Shown here: one piece after another, positions 44,615 to 53,547 of the stretch
Layout of the letters: each line of letters starts with the position of its first letter
Numbering within the stretch: position 1 is the stretch's first letter
Assembly: GCA_036404435.1 (NCBI GenBank)
Contig: DASWZN010000051.1
Coordinates: 1-64,000 of the forward strand
DNA: 64,000 nt
Direction: 5' to 3'
DNA from: DASWZN01 sp036404435
GTDB taxonomy: Bacteria; Acidobacteriota; Terriglobia; Bryobacterales; Bryobacteraceae
Notes under the pieces: generated by a model
Database searches by the model: none
What the model saw: the letters and a program-made list of their open reading frames with translations, nothing else
Told to the model about the DNA's origin: nothing
Made by a program: the position numbers and the translations under genes

Positions 44615-45619
44615 TCACCATCCCTTGAATGTGACTTCGAAATCCGTCTCCTGAGTGGCGGGCTGATATACGCACATCGCCGGATGGAAGGTCCATTTGG
44701 ATACCACGCGCACAGCCTCTTCCGCCAAGTCCGGGCGAGCGGCGTCCAGGACCTTCAACGCGCCGGGCTTGCCGTCCTTGCCGACCCTGCCGTGCACCCG
44801 CACCGTGATGGCCTCATTCGACTGCGTCTTCGGCTCCGGCTGCGGAGTGTTATCGGCAAAGGCACGGTGAAACTCGGCACACCGATTGTCGATTTTCGCG
44901 TCCGGCGGATAGTCGAAGTACTCAGGCGGGTATTCGGTCCGGACCACCACCCTGGAATCGATCTCGACTAGTTCCTCGTTGCCCATCCAGCGCTCGAAGT
45001 GGCCGGGGAGCGAGGCGTTATTGAAGCGGAAGTAGGCCGATTGGCGGATCGTTTCATCACCCAGCCGCACCGACAATAGGAATCCGCTCTGCGCATCCAC
45101 GCAGACCTGGCCAGACTGCTGCACGTCTCCCTTGAGGGTGTCGAAGTCGATGCACCGCGTCGGGCGGCCGTCCACGGTGGAGTCCGCTATACGGCGGATA
45201 ATGTCGGCGGGTTCGAAGCGCCCGCGAAATGCGGGCAGCAACTTGCGGACCGAGGTCAACGCCGCCGGTTCGGCGTACTCCGAACGATACGTGGCGAACT
45301 CGCTGCCATCTTCCACGCTAATGAACTTGTAAGCACCGTACGTGAACTCCCAGCGCTTGTTCACAGGTGTCCTTACACCGATCTTCATGGCGCCTTCCGA
45401 GGCCTCCCCGGGGGCGGGGTGCAGCACGCGGAAGTTAACGAATTCCTCGTTAGCCGGCCACACGGGCGTCGTGAGCATCACTGCCTGCTCCATCAGCCGC
45501 ACCGCCTCGGCGCGCAACAGAGGATCTTCAGCGGGTGCCGCGTCGGGCCGCAGCGTAGTCGTCTGTGCAAAACAGGCCGGAATGAGCAGCGACAAAACAC
45601 AGAACGTGCTTCGCGGCAT
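44615..45619 (-). CDS. Secreted protein with TonB C-terminal domain
   Basis: This 334-residue protein starts MPRSTFCVLSLLIPACFAQ, a short signal peptide. The central part is a beta-rich domain (FRVLHPAPGEASEGAMKIGV to PPEYFDYPPDAKIDNRCA). The last ~80 residues match a TonB C-terminal domain (VRVHGRVGKDGKPGALKVLD then EAVRVVSKWTFHPA). There is no proline-rich spacer or N-terminal anchor as in classical TonB, so energy transduction is doubtful. Such energy-transducer-TonB-like proteins are abundant in Acidobacteriota. It lies downstream of a gap that includes a dispersed repeat. Confidence 0.75.
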   Translation of the reverse strand: MPRSTFCVLSLLIPACFAQTTTLRPDAAPAEDPLLRAEAVRLMEQAVMLTTPVWPANEEFVNFRVLHPAPGEASEGAMKIGVRTPVNKRWEFTYGAYKFISVEDGSEFATYRSEYAEPAALTSVRKLLPAFRGRFEPADIIRRIADSTVDGRPTRCIDFDTLKGDVQQSGQVCVDAQSGFLLSVRLGDETIRQSAYFRFNNASLPGHFERWMGNEELVEIDSRVVVRTEYPPEYFDYPPDAKIDNRCAEFHRAFADNTPQPEPKTQSNEAITVRVHGRVGKDGKPGALKVLDAARPDLAEEAVRVVSKWTFHPAMCVYQPATQETDFEVTFKGW

Positions 45620-45720
45620 AACGTCATCTTGATTATAGACGGCTCACGACAGCCAATCAGTCGCTGCATGCGTCCGTGAACCTCAGGGTCGAGGTTCCCG
45701 CGGTCCTGAGGTGGGGCTCC

Positions 45721-45776
45721 GCTATGGCTCCATAACGCTCGCGTGCACCGGGCAACATTCGCATCGTAACGGCAGG
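45721..45776 (+). repeat. Dispersed intergenic repeat, copy C
   Basis: This longest copy contains GCTATGGCTCCATAACGCTC followed by GGGCAACATTCG. It matches copy B (2020-2047) over an exact 16-mer and copy A (255-300) in the second half. The rest of the 45620-45967 gap holds no gene. GTATAATCGAT at about 45788 includes a consensus-like -10 (TATAAT), but no good -35 was found. Confidence 0.45.
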
Positions 45777-45967
45777 TGGTCTGGACGTATAATCGATGGC
45801 GGCCGGTAAACCAAGATGGAATTCCCGATCAATGAGCCGCATCGGGCGGAAGCCGCACGGGCTACGTGCCGCCAGCGGCAGAACGTCAATGGGGCGCCGT
45901 GCGTGGCGTCTCGTTTGCCGGCTTCTCCGGTCTGAGGATAGAATTCTGCGCTGGATCATGATCGACC

Positions 45968-48900
45968 ATGGAGCGGATAGGACCGTATAAGATCGTAGGC
46001 GAGATCGGCCGCGGAGGCATGGGGGTGGTCTACCGCGCCGTCGACTCCGACATCGGCCGGCAGGTGGCCGTCAAGGTCATCCGCTTTAGCGACCTCAGCG
46101 ATACGGAGGAGCAGGAGCAGCTTCGCGGCCGCCTCTTCCGCGAGGCGCGCGCGGCCGGCATTCTCAAGCACCCCGGCATCGTCACCATCTATTACGTCGG
46201 CGAGGAGCGCGAGGTGGCGTTCATCGCCATGGAGTACGTCAACGGCCCGACGCTCGAGAAGCTGCTGCTGGCCGACGTTCCACTAGCGAAGGAGAGGATA
46301 CGGCAGATCCTGCGTGAGGCCGCTGCCGCTCTCGACTACGCACACAGGAAGGGCATCGTCCATCGCGACATCAAACCTGCCAACATCATGCTCGAAGAGA
46401 ACGAAACGGTGAAGATCTGCGACTTTGGCATTGCCAAGGGCTTCACCGGCCTTTCCTCGATAACGCAGGCAGGCATGGTGATGGGCACGCCACAGTACAT
46501 GCCGCCCGAGCAGATACAAGGCAACGCCGTGGACGCACGCGCGGACCAGTACTCACTGGCGGTGATAGCTTTCCAGGCGCTGACGGGGCGGCGCCCGTTC
46601 GAGGCGGACTCCATCCAGACGTTGTTCTACCGGATCCTGACGGAGCCGCCGGAGGCGGCGCACAAGCTGAATCCGACGCTGCCGCCGGCGGTGGCCGGCG
46701 CGTTCGGGAAGGCACTGGCCAAGGAACCGGCCAATCGCTACGCGACTTGTGGGGAGTTCGTGGCGGAGTTGCTGAAGGCCTGCGACACACACCCGGACTG
46801 GAGGCCGGCGCCGCACAAAGGGCTCGCCGGCTCGGACCCTTCCCCAACCCGCAGCGCGCAGTTGGCGCCGCCAGCCGTCGCGCCCGAGCCGCCGCCCGCG
46901 CCCTCGCCGCCAGCCGCAGAGCCCGCCGTGGCGCCATCAGCCCCGGCTGCAAGGAAGCGACAAACGCTCCGCGTCGCGTCGATTGCGGGGGTGGCCGCCA
47001 TCCTGTGCATCCTGGCGCTGGCCTATCTTCTGCATGTCACGCACAAACCGCGGCCGGACGGGCTGACGACCGGCCTCTCCACCAGGCCTATCAAAGTCCG
47101 CCGCTCCGTCGCCGTGCTGGGGTTCAAGAACCTGGCGGGCCGGCCTGACGCGGCTTGGCTCTCCACGGCGCTGTCCGAGATGTTCGCCACCGAGCTCGGG
47201 GCCGGAGAGGAGTTGCGAGTGATCTCCGGAGAGAGCGTTGCCCGGACGAAGACCGACCTCTCCCTTCCCGACAGCGAGAGCTTTGCCCAGGACACGCTGG
47301 TCAAGATCAGGAAGAATCTGGGGAGCGACGTGGTGGTGATAGGCTCCTACATCGACCTCGGCAAAGAATCGGGCGGGCAGATGCGGCTCGACTTGCGGGT
47401 GCAGGATACAGTGGCGGGCGAAGCGTTGCCGGCGGTTTCCGTCAGCGGGACGGAAAAGGAGCTCTTCGCCCTGGTTTCGAAGGCTGGGGCGACGCTGCGG
47501 AAGGAGTTGGGAGTAGGGCCGCTCTCGGCTTCCGAAGCCTCGGCCGTGCAAGGATCGCTGCCGGGGAATCCGGGGGCGGCGCAGCTTTACTCCGAAGGAT
47601 TGATAAAGCTTCGACTCTTCGACGCGCTGGCAGCGCGCGACCTGCTCGACAAGGCGGTGGCATCCGAGCCGCAGTATGCTCCGGCCTACTCGGCTCTGGC
47701 CGACGCGTGGTCGCTGCTCGGGTACACCGTCAAGGCGCAGGAGGAGGCGAAAAGGGCGTTTGAGCTGTCCGGAGACTTTCCGCGCGAGCAGCGGCTCCTG
47801 ATCGAAGGGCGCTACCGCGAGCTGAGCCATGAGTGGGATAAGGCGGTCGAGGTCTACAGGACGCTCTTCGGTTCTTTCCCCGACAACCTGGACTACGGTC
47901 TGCGGCTGGCGGGTGTCGAGACCTCGGCCAGCCAGGTCAACGAGGCGCTGAAGACGCTGGACGCCTTGCGAAGGCTGCCCTCGCCGGCGCGGGACGATCC
48001 GCGCATAGACCTGGAGGAGGACCGCGCCGCCGAGTCCCTGGGAGATCACCAGCGGCAGCAGGCAGCGGCGGTCCGTGCGGCGGACAAAGCCAGGGCGCAG
48101 GGGGCCAAATTGCTGGTTGCCACAGCGCTTGACGACGAGGCGTGGGCGCTCCTGAGCCTGGGCGAATTGAAACAGGCGGCGGCCGCCGCAAAGCAGTCGA
48201 AAGAGATTTACGAGGCGGCGGGCGACGAGTTCGGAGCCTCGCACGCGCTCGGCGATGGCGCCACGGTCCTCTTTACTCAAGGGGACGTGGCGGGCGCGAT
48301 GGGCGTTTACCAGGAGTCGCTACGGATCGCGCGCAGGATCGGCAATAAGCACGGCGAGGCCGCGTGGCTGCACCAGCTAGCCAACTGCTCTTACCGGCAG
48401 GGAAATCTCGACGAGGCAAAGAAGTTGTACGAGCAGGCGGCTCAAGGCTGGCGCGAAGTCGGCGACAAGAGATATTCCGCCGCGACGATGGCCAATATTG
48501 CGAACGTGCTCCAGGACGAGGGAGACCTTGCCGGCGCGGCCGGGATGTTCCGTCAGTCGCTCGCTCTCAGCCATGAAATCGGAGACAAGCACGCGGTCGG
48601 GAATGCTATGGACAACCTGGGAAACGTGCTGGCCGAGCAAGGCGATCTTGCCGGAGCGGAAAGAGCCTACCAGGATGCGCGCGAGCTCTACAGCGAGACT
48701 GGCGATAAGAGCGGCGCGGCCTATGTTATTTCCGGTCTCGGGGAGGTCTTCAAGAAAGAAGGCGACCTGACGAAAGCGCGGCGGCAGCAGACGGAGGCGC
48801 TCAGCTTAAGAAGAGCCATGGGCGAACAGGTGACGGTGGCCGAAAGCCTGACGGCCCTGGCGGGGATTTCCATCGAAGAAGGCCACCCAGCGGACGCCCA

Positions 48901-49372
48901 GGGTCCTCTGAGGGACGCGCTCGAAATACTTCGCCAGCAGCAACTCCGCGACGACGAACTGGACGCCCATGTCGTGTTGGCCCGTGCGCTGCTCTCCTTG
49001 GGCAGAAGAGCGGAGGCAGAAAAAGAGATCGACCTCGCTACGCACCTGGCAGCGAAGAGCCAGAACCATGCTGCCCACCTCGCAGTTTCGATCGAGGCCG
49101 CTCGCATCCGTGCGGCCTCCGGCCGGCCGTCCGATCTCGCCGACGCTGCCAAGACCCTCAACATCGTCCTTGCCGAGGCGACGAAGTGTGGCTTTGCGGG
49201 CTACCAGTTCGAAGCCCGCCTCTCCCTTGGCGAAATGGAACTGAAGTCCGGTCAAGCGGCGGCCGGCCGGGCGCGTCTTCAAGCTCTCGAGAAGGATGCC
49301 ACGGCCACACGCTGCCTCTTGATCGCCCGCAAGGCCGCAGCCGCGCTGGGACAGAAGCCCCAAACTTGGTAG
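45968..49372 (+). CDS. Ser/Thr protein kinase with FlgO/TolB-like domain and TPR array
   Basis: This 1134-residue protein has a complete Hanks-type kinase at residues about 5-275: the Gly loop GEIGRGGMGVVYRAVD, Lys in VAVKVI (~36), HRDIKPANIML with the catalytic Asp (~134), CDFGIAKGF (~152) and the MGTPQYMPPEQI activation segment. A Pro/Ala linker leads to one membrane span (~336-356, IAGVAAILCILALAYLLHVT). The outer part begins with a FlgO/TolB-like region (VAVLGFKNLAGRPDAAWLST, DVVVIGSYIDLG) and continues as about 15 TPRs (YSALADAWSLLGYTVKAQEE onward). This architecture is typical of acidobacterial kinases linking extracytoplasmic sensing to phosphorylation. Partners are unknown. Confidence 0.93.
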   Translation: MERIGPYKIVGEIGRGGMGVVYRAVDSDIGRQVAVKVIRFSDLSDTEEQEQLRGRLFREARAAGILKHPGIVTIYYVGEEREVAFIAMEYVNGPTLEKLLLADVPLAKERIRQILREAAAALDYAHRKGIVHRDIKPANIMLEENETVKICDFGIAKGFTGLSSITQAGMVMGTPQYMPPEQIQGNAVDARADQYSLAVIAFQALTGRRPFEADSIQTLFYRILTEPPEAAHKLNPTLPPAVAGAFGKALAKEPANRYATCGEFVAELLKACDTHPDWRPAPHKGLAGSDPSPTRSAQLAPPAVAPEPPPAPSPPAAEPAVAPSAPAARKRQTLRVASIAGVAAILCILALAYLLHVTHKPRPDGLTTGLSTRPIKVRRSVAVLGFKNLAGRPDAAWLSTALSEMFATELGAGEELRVISGESVARTKTDLSLPDSESFAQDTLVKIRKNLGSDVVVIGSYIDLGKESGGQMRLDLRVQDTVAGEALPAVSVSGTEKELFALVSKAGATLRKELGVGPLSASEASAVQGSLPGNPGAAQLYSEGLIKLRLFDALAARDLLDKAVASEPQYAPAYSALADAWSLLGYTVKAQEEAKRAFELSGDFPREQRLLIEGRYRELSHEWDKAVEVYRTLFGSFPDNLDYGLRLAGVETSASQVNEALKTLDALRRLPSPARDDPRIDLEEDRAAESLGDHQRQQAAAVRAADKARAQGAKLLVATALDDEAWALLSLGELKQAAAAAKQSKEIYEAAGDEFGASHALGDGATVLFTQGDVAGAMGVYQESLRIARRIGNKHGEAAWLHQLANCSYRQGNLDEAKKLYEQAAQGWREVGDKRYSAATMANIANVLQDEGDLAGAAGMFRQSLALSHEIGDKHAVGNAMDNLGNVLAEQGDLAGAERAYQDARELYSETGDKSGAAYVISGLGEVFKKEGDLTKARRQQTEALSLRRAMGEQVTVAESLTALAGISIEEGHPADAQGPLRDALEILRQQQLRDDELDAHVVLARALLSLGRRAEAEKEIDLATHLAAKSQNHAAHLAVSIEAARIRAASGRPSDLADAAKTLNIVLAEATKCGFAGYQFEARLSLGEMELKSGQAAAGRARLQALEKDATATRCLLIARKAAAALGQKPQTW

Positions 49373-49574
49373 CCAAGACCGTCGCTGAACTAGGCAGGCT
49401 GGCTATTGTGCGGAGTCCTACCTGAGAAGCCAATCATCTACCGACGTCACCCGGGGAGCATCTCTCCTCCCGGCAAACCAGACTTCGAGCGGCGTCTGGA
49501 TGACGCTGCTCCGCAGCCGACGATAGTCCTCTGCATGCTTATAAAGAGCTCCCATGGTGTGGCGGTACGGATTC

Positions 49575-49672
49575 TGGCGGAAGCTAGTGGGGGTCGAACC
49601 CACCTGCGACGCGGTGAGGCGCCGCACGCCGGATTTGAAGTCCGGGCCCGGCACCGGCCAAGACTAGCTTCC
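49575..49672 (-). tRNA. selC: tRNA-Sec (UCA)
   Basis: Read on the minus strand, the 98 bases fold as a selenocysteine tRNA. There is an 8-bp acceptor stem (GGAAGCTA with TAGCTTCC), an anticodon stem CCGGA/TCCGG with loop CTTCAAA giving anticodon UCA, a long GC-rich variable arm (about 49598-49626 on the plus strand) and a T arm GTGGG-TTCGACC-CCCAC. Discriminator G and an encoded CCA follow (49575-49577 as TGG on the plus strand). Long acceptor, long variable arm and UCA together are diagnostic. No selA, selB, selD or selenoprotein gene is recognisable in the window. Confidence 0.92.
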
Positions 49673-49712
49673 ACAGAGATTGTAGCAGCCGCTATCATGG
49701 TGGATCGCACCG

Positions 49713-50948
49713 ATGCCCGACACGGCCCCCTCCCGATTCCGCGCCGCGCTGCAACACGCCCCGCTGGTCTTCGCCGGGGGCTCGACCATCGCCATCCTGA
49801 TCGGCATCGCGCCCTCGCAGATCCTGCTGGGCGCGGCCATCGCGGCCCTGCTTGCCACGCGCACGCGATGGCGCCTACCGGCCGTCTGGCTCCCTCTGGC
49901 GCTGTTCCTGGCCGGCACGTTAATCTCGATGGCGTTTTCGGGCGATCCCCTCGCCGGCTTTCCGCAGGTCAAGAAGATCTACGTCTATCTGATGCTGGTG
50001 GTGGTCTACACCGCGGTCCGCAAGGTGAGCCAGGCGCGCGTTCTGGTGCTGGCGTGGGCGGCCGCCGCATCGCTGGGCGCGGCACTGGGCCTCATCCAGT
50101 TTCTGCAAAAGGTTCACGAGGCGCACGCCGCCGGCCAAACGCTCTACGACTACTACGTGGGCGAGCGCATCACCGGCTTCACAAGCCACTGGCAGACCTT
50201 CGGCGGCGAGCAGATGATCGCGCTGATCATGCTGGGCGCGTTCCTGATGTTCTCGCCGCGCGCGCGCCGCTGGCCGCTGTGGCTCGGCCTCGCCGCGGCG
50301 GCCTTGCTGATGTCGGCGATCGCGCTCGATTACACGCGCGGCATCTGGCTGGCCACCGGCTGCGCCTGTCTCTACCTGTTCTGGTTCTGGAACCGCCGCC
50401 TGCTCGGAGTCGTCCCGCTTGCCGTTCTGCTGGTGCTGTGGATCGATCCCGGCTCCGTGCGGGAGCGCTTCGAATCCGCCTTCGCGCCCCACGGACAGAT
50501 GGACTCGAACGAGTTCCGCATCGTCGTCTGGCGCACCGGATTGCGGATGATCGAAGCGCACCCGCTGCTCGGGCTTGGTCCCGAGATCGTGCACAAGAAG
50601 TTCATGGATTGGGTGCCCGCGGACATCCCACGCCCGCTGCCTCCGGGCTGGTATGGCCACCTGCACAGCATCTACCTGCATTACGCCGCCGAGCGCGGCA
50701 TTCCGACCGCCCTGGCGCTGATGGCCGCGCTGCTGATGATGCTGAGGGATTTCGGACGCGCCCTCCGGCGGCTCGGCCCCGGCCGCGACGATCGCCGCTT
50801 TCTGCTGCACGGCGCGATCGCCGTCGTCATCGCCGTCATGGTTTCCGGCTTCTTCGAGCTGAACCTGGGGGATAGCGAGGTGCTCACCATGTTCCTCTCG
50901 GTGGCGGCGCTGGGATACCTGGCCGCGGAGGAACCGGCGCGTGCCTGA
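49713..50948 (+). CDS. O-antigen ligase-family polymerase (WaaL/Wzy-like)
   Basis: This 411-residue polytopic membrane protein has about ten spans (LVFAGGSTIAILIGIAPSQI, VWLPLALFLAGTLISMAFSG, LALMAALLMMLRDFGRALRR and others). The large periplasmic loop contains NEFRIVVWRTGLRMIEAHPL then LGLGPEIV and HLHSIYLHYAAERGIP. The R-x-x-x-W and H-x-x-x-L-x-x-x-x-E-x-G patterns are characteristic of the Wzy_C/O-antigen ligase family. It probably ligates or polymerises surface glycan from undecaprenyl carriers at the outer face of the inner membrane. It overlaps the next gene by eight bases, suggesting coupling. Confidence 0.85.
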   Translation: MPDTAPSRFRAALQHAPLVFAGGSTIAILIGIAPSQILLGAAIAALLATRTRWRLPAVWLPLALFLAGTLISMAFSGDPLAGFPQVKKIYVYLMLVVVYTAVRKVSQARVLVLAWAAAASLGAALGLIQFLQKVHEAHAAGQTLYDYYVGERITGFTSHWQTFGGEQMIALIMLGAFLMFSPRARRWPLWLGLAAAALLMSAIALDYTRGIWLATGCACLYLFWFWNRRLLGVVPLAVLLVLWIDPGSVRERFESAFAPHGQMDSNEFRIVVWRTGLRMIEAHPLLGLGPEIVHKKFMDWVPADIPRPLPPGWYGHLHSIYLHYAAERGIPTALALMAALLMMLRDFGRALRRLGPGRDDRRFLLHGAIAVVIAVMVSGFFELNLGDSEVLTMFLSVAALGYLAAEEPARA

Positions 50949-51660
50949 ACCGCTGCGGGGGAAGCAGATCGTGCTGGCCGGCGGATCGGGCGGCCTCGGT
51001 TCTGCCACCGCGGAGCTGCTGGCTGCCGAAGGCGCCGAGCTGATCGTGAGCTACCGCGCCAACGCCGCGCGGGCCGCCAGGCTGTCCGCGATCGGCCGCC
51101 CGATCCAGGCCGAGCTCGGCCGCGCCGAAGACCGCGCCCGCCTGCTCGACGCATCGCCGGACCTCTACGGCCTGGCGGTGTTCAGCGGAGACCCCGCGCG
51201 CGTCGCCGATCCCGCCGAGCTCGAAGAGCAGATGCGGCGCTCGTGCGAGGTGAATTACCTGGGCCCGGTCCTGCTGGCGCGCGAGGCCGCCGCCCGCATG
51301 GAGGCGCGAGGAACCCCGGGCGCCATCGTCCTGCTGGGGACCATGCAGGCCGCCGCCGTCTTTCCCGGCTCGACCGCCTATGCCGCCGCGAAAGCGGCGC
51401 TCGTCGCCGCCGCCCGCGTTCTGGCCAAGGAATGCCGCGGGGCGAACATCCGCGTCAACGTGGTTTCACCGGGAGTCACCGCCGCCGGCATGGCCGAAGC
51501 CAGCATCGCCGCCGGCAAATACGAGCGCTACCTCCGCGAGAAGTTCGTGACGCGCTACGGCGCCGCCCACGACGTCGCCCGCGCCGTGCGCTTCTTCCTC
51601 GAACCGGACAACTACATCACCGGCCAGGCGCTGACGGTCGATGGCGGCCTGACGCTCTGA
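50941..51660 (+). CDS. Short-chain dehydrogenase/reductase
   Basis: The GTG start at 50941 overlaps the ligase stop. The 239 residues show the SDR cofactor motif (VLAGGSGGLGSATAELLAAE), the active-site Tyr147-x-x-x-Lys151 (STAYAAAKAALVAAARVLAK), VNVVSPGVTA and the C-terminal FFLEPDNYITGQALTVDGGL. It is a classical SDR of FabG-like length using NAD(P)H. The substrate is unknown; co-location with an O-antigen ligase suggests surface glycan or lipid modification, but this is inference from overlap only. Confidence 0.9.
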   Translation: MPEPLRGKQIVLAGGSGGLGSATAELLAAEGAELIVSYRANAARAARLSAIGRPIQAELGRAEDRARLLDASPDLYGLAVFSGDPARVADPAELEEQMRRSCEVNYLGPVLLAREAAARMEARGTPGAIVLLGTMQAAAVFPGSTAYAAAKAALVAAARVLAKECRGANIRVNVVSPGVTAAGMAEASIAAGKYERYLREKFVTRYGAAHDVARAVRFFLEPDNYITGQALTVDGGLTL

Positions 51661-51709
51661 GCGGCGGCGCAGGCGTCAGAAACTGCCGAAACAATCCCGG
51701 AACACAATC

Positions 51710-51788
51710 TTGGCCACGCATGAACACGAATGCGCACGAATGGGCCGCTTGTTTCTATTCGTGTTCATTCGTGTTCATTCGTGGCCAA
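51710..51788. repeat. Large imperfect palindromic intergenic element
   Basis: TTGGCCACGCATGAACACG at the left is mirrored by CATTCGTGTTCATTCGTGG and CCAA at the right, giving a long hairpin over ~79 bases with CACGAATG/CATTCGTG units inside. It lies between the SDR stop and the convergent proline dehydrogenase stop, where it may act as a terminator-like structure. A related shorter element is at 55494-55532. Similar CACGAATG hairpins are known to be dispersed in soil-bacterial genomes. Confidence 0.75.
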
Positions 51789-51818
51789 TCCTGTCTTGAG
51801 GTTTCTAGCACGTCGGCT

Positions 51819-52733
51819 TCACCCCTTGAGCATGTTTCGCATCAGGAACAGCAGGTTCGCCGGCCGCTCCGCCAGACGCCGCATGAAATACGGATACCAG
51901 GCCTCGCCGAACGGTACATAGAGCCGGATGCGGTACCCTTCCGCCACGAAGCGCCGGGCCAAGTCGCGGCGGATTCCGTACAGCATCTGGAACTCGTAGC
52001 GCTCCGGCGGGATGCCGCGCTCGCGCGCGAAGCGGTGCGCTTCCTCGATGATGCGCTGGTCGTGCGTAGCCAGGCCGGGATACGCGCCCCGCTCGAGTAG
52101 AACCCGCATGAGCCGGATGTAGCTCGTATCCACTTCGCGCTTGGTCGCGAAGGCCAGCGTGGCCGGCTCCTTGTAGGCGCCCTTGCACAGGCGCACCGGC
52201 ACGCGCTGCGCGCACATGCGCTCGACGTCCTTCTCGCTCCTCCGCAAGTAGGCCTGCACCACGGCCCGCACATTGCCGTGCGCTTCGTGCATCGCGCAGG
52301 CGATCTCCAGCGTACGGTCGGTGTACTCGCTCGACTCCATGTCGATCTCGACCGTCTTTCCGAGCCGCGCCGCCTCGCTCACCAGCCGCTCCATGTTCGC
52401 GCGGCAGGCCGTCTCCGAAAGGTCCAGGCCGAACTGCGTGAGCTTGATCGAAATGGAAGCGTCGAACCCGCTGGCGGCGATGCGATGCAGGATCTCGAGG
52501 TAGCTGTCGCGCGACGCCTCGGCCTCCGCCAGGGAGGTGACGCTCTCGCCCAGCCGGTCCATGCTGACCAGGATTCCCTCCCGCTCCAGGCGCTCGCAGA
52601 CGGCCAGGCCGTCGTCCAGCGTCAGGCCCGCGATGAAGCGCGTGGTGAGCCGCTCGGCAACGGGCGAGGTCTCCATCCAGCGGCGCAGTCTCTTCCGGCG
52701 GGACAGGTACAACATCAAGCTGCGTAGGCCCAT
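51819..52733 (-). CDS. Proline dehydrogenase
   Basis: This 304-residue monofunctional enzyme oxidises L-proline to pyrroline-5-carboxylate with FAD. Family motifs are visible through the TIM barrel: GLTLDDGLAVCERLEREGIL, SISIKLTQFGLD, VEIDMESSEYTDRTLEIA, VRLCKGAYKEPATLAF, LATHDQRIIEEA, the substrate-binding YEFQMLYGIRRDLARRFV and RLYVPFGEAWYPYFMRRLAE. The length matches short bacterial PRODH, not PutA. No P5C dehydrogenase is adjacent. Electrons probably enter the quinone pool at the inner membrane. Confidence 0.92.
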   Translation of the reverse strand: MGLRSLMLYLSRRKRLRRWMETSPVAERLTTRFIAGLTLDDGLAVCERLEREGILVSMDRLGESVTSLAEAEASRDSYLEILHRIAASGFDASISIKLTQFGLDLSETACRANMERLVSEAARLGKTVEIDMESSEYTDRTLEIACAMHEAHGNVRAVVQAYLRRSEKDVERMCAQRVPVRLCKGAYKEPATLAFATKREVDTSYIRLMRVLLERGAYPGLATHDQRIIEEAHRFARERGIPPERYEFQMLYGIRRDLARRFVAEGYRIRLYVPFGEAWYPYFMRRLAERPANLLFLMRNMLKG

Positions 52734-52795
52734 GACGACTCCAGCATACTTCTTAGCAACGGCGGCGGCTGCGGCAATGATAGGATACTCCTGGG

Positions 52796-53485
52796 ATGAC
52801 GCGCACCTCCTATGCCGGAGGGCTCTTGGCCGCCGGCCTCGCCGCCTCCGTCGCCGCCGTGCTGATCTTCGCGTGGCTTGCCGAGCACGTGGCCCGCGGC
52901 GCGGTCATCGCCTTTGACGGAGCGGTGCGGGCCTGCGTTCACCAGCACGCTTCCCTGGACCTCACGGCGCTGATGCGCCTGGTGAGCGGCCTGGGATCGC
53001 CACTGCCGCTGTTCCTCCTTTGCGCGCTCGCGTTCGCGGCCCTGCTCGCGGCCCACTCGAAGCGCGCGGCGCTCTTCTTCGCGGTGACTATGATCGGAGC
53101 GTTGGCGCTCGATGCCACGCTAAAGCTCGCTTTTCACCGCGTGCGCCCGGTTTCCTTCTTCGGCACGCCGGAGCCGCATTCCTACAGCTTCCCGAGCGGG
53201 CACGCGCTCTTGCTGGCGTGTTACTGCGGCATCGTCGCGGCCCTCGCTACGGCCCGCCTCAGCAGCCGGACGGCGCGCGCTCTCATCTGGACCTTTGCAG
53301 CGGCGCTGGCGGGCGTAGTCGGCTACTCGCGCGTCTACCTGGGCGTGCATTACCCCAGCGACGTGATCGGCGGCTACGCCGCGGCCGTCGTCTGGGTGAC
53401 CGCCGCGGCCCACGCGGACCGGCTGTGGGGGCGGACCCGCGGCACAACAGGCATCGTCGCCCTCCTTGTTCTTCTGTTGTGCTGA
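52796..53485 (+). CDS. PAP2-superfamily membrane phosphatase
   Basis: This 229-residue polytopic protein carries the PAP2 tripartite signature: K-L-x-F-x-R-x-R-P (LKLAFHRVRPVSFFGTPEPH), PSGH in YSFPSGHALLLACYCGIVAA and S-R-x-x-x-x-x-H-x-x-x-D in GYSRVYLGVHYPSDVIGGYA. About six hydrophobic spans are present (LLAAGLAASVAAVLIFAWLA and others). The activity is probably lipid or undecaprenyl pyrophosphate dephosphorylation at the periplasmic face. It is followed directly by the REP/RAYT module. Confidence 0.92.
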   Translation: MTRTSYAGGLLAAGLAASVAAVLIFAWLAEHVARGAVIAFDGAVRACVHQHASLDLTALMRLVSGLGSPLPLFLLCALAFAALLAAHSKRAALFFAVTMIGALALDATLKLAFHRVRPVSFFGTPEPHSYSFPSGHALLLACYCGIVAALATARLSSRTARALIWTFAAALAGVVGYSRVYLGVHYPSDVIGGYAAAVVWVTAAAHADRLWGRTRGTTGIVALLVLLLC

Positions 53486-53514
53486 GAACCCGGCGGCCCC
53501 TCGTCCACTATCCA

Positions 53515-53538
53515 GTGGGACAGGCCTCCGGCCTGTCG
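53515..53538. repeat. REP-like hairpin, left boundary of RAYT module
   Basis: GACAGGCC-TCC-GGCCTGTC is a perfect 8-bp stem with a 3-base loop, preceded by GTGG. The 24 bases 53515-53538 are the exact reverse complement of 54057-54080 on the other side of the transposase gene. The pair follows the pattern of REP sequences flanking RAYT genes, where a short GT-rich tetramer at the foot of the hairpin is recognised. Confidence 0.85.
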
Positions 53539-53547
53539 TCTTCGCAC

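Noticed and set aside
49406..50875. 489-residue frame overlapping the O-antigen ligase
   Set aside because: It runs over the tRNA-Sec gene and is an Arg-rich off-frame reading of the ligase.
53020..53547. Upstream extension of the RAYT frame through the PAP2 gene
   Set aside because: The first part is an out-of-frame shadow of PAP2; conserved RAYT sequence begins at 53548.
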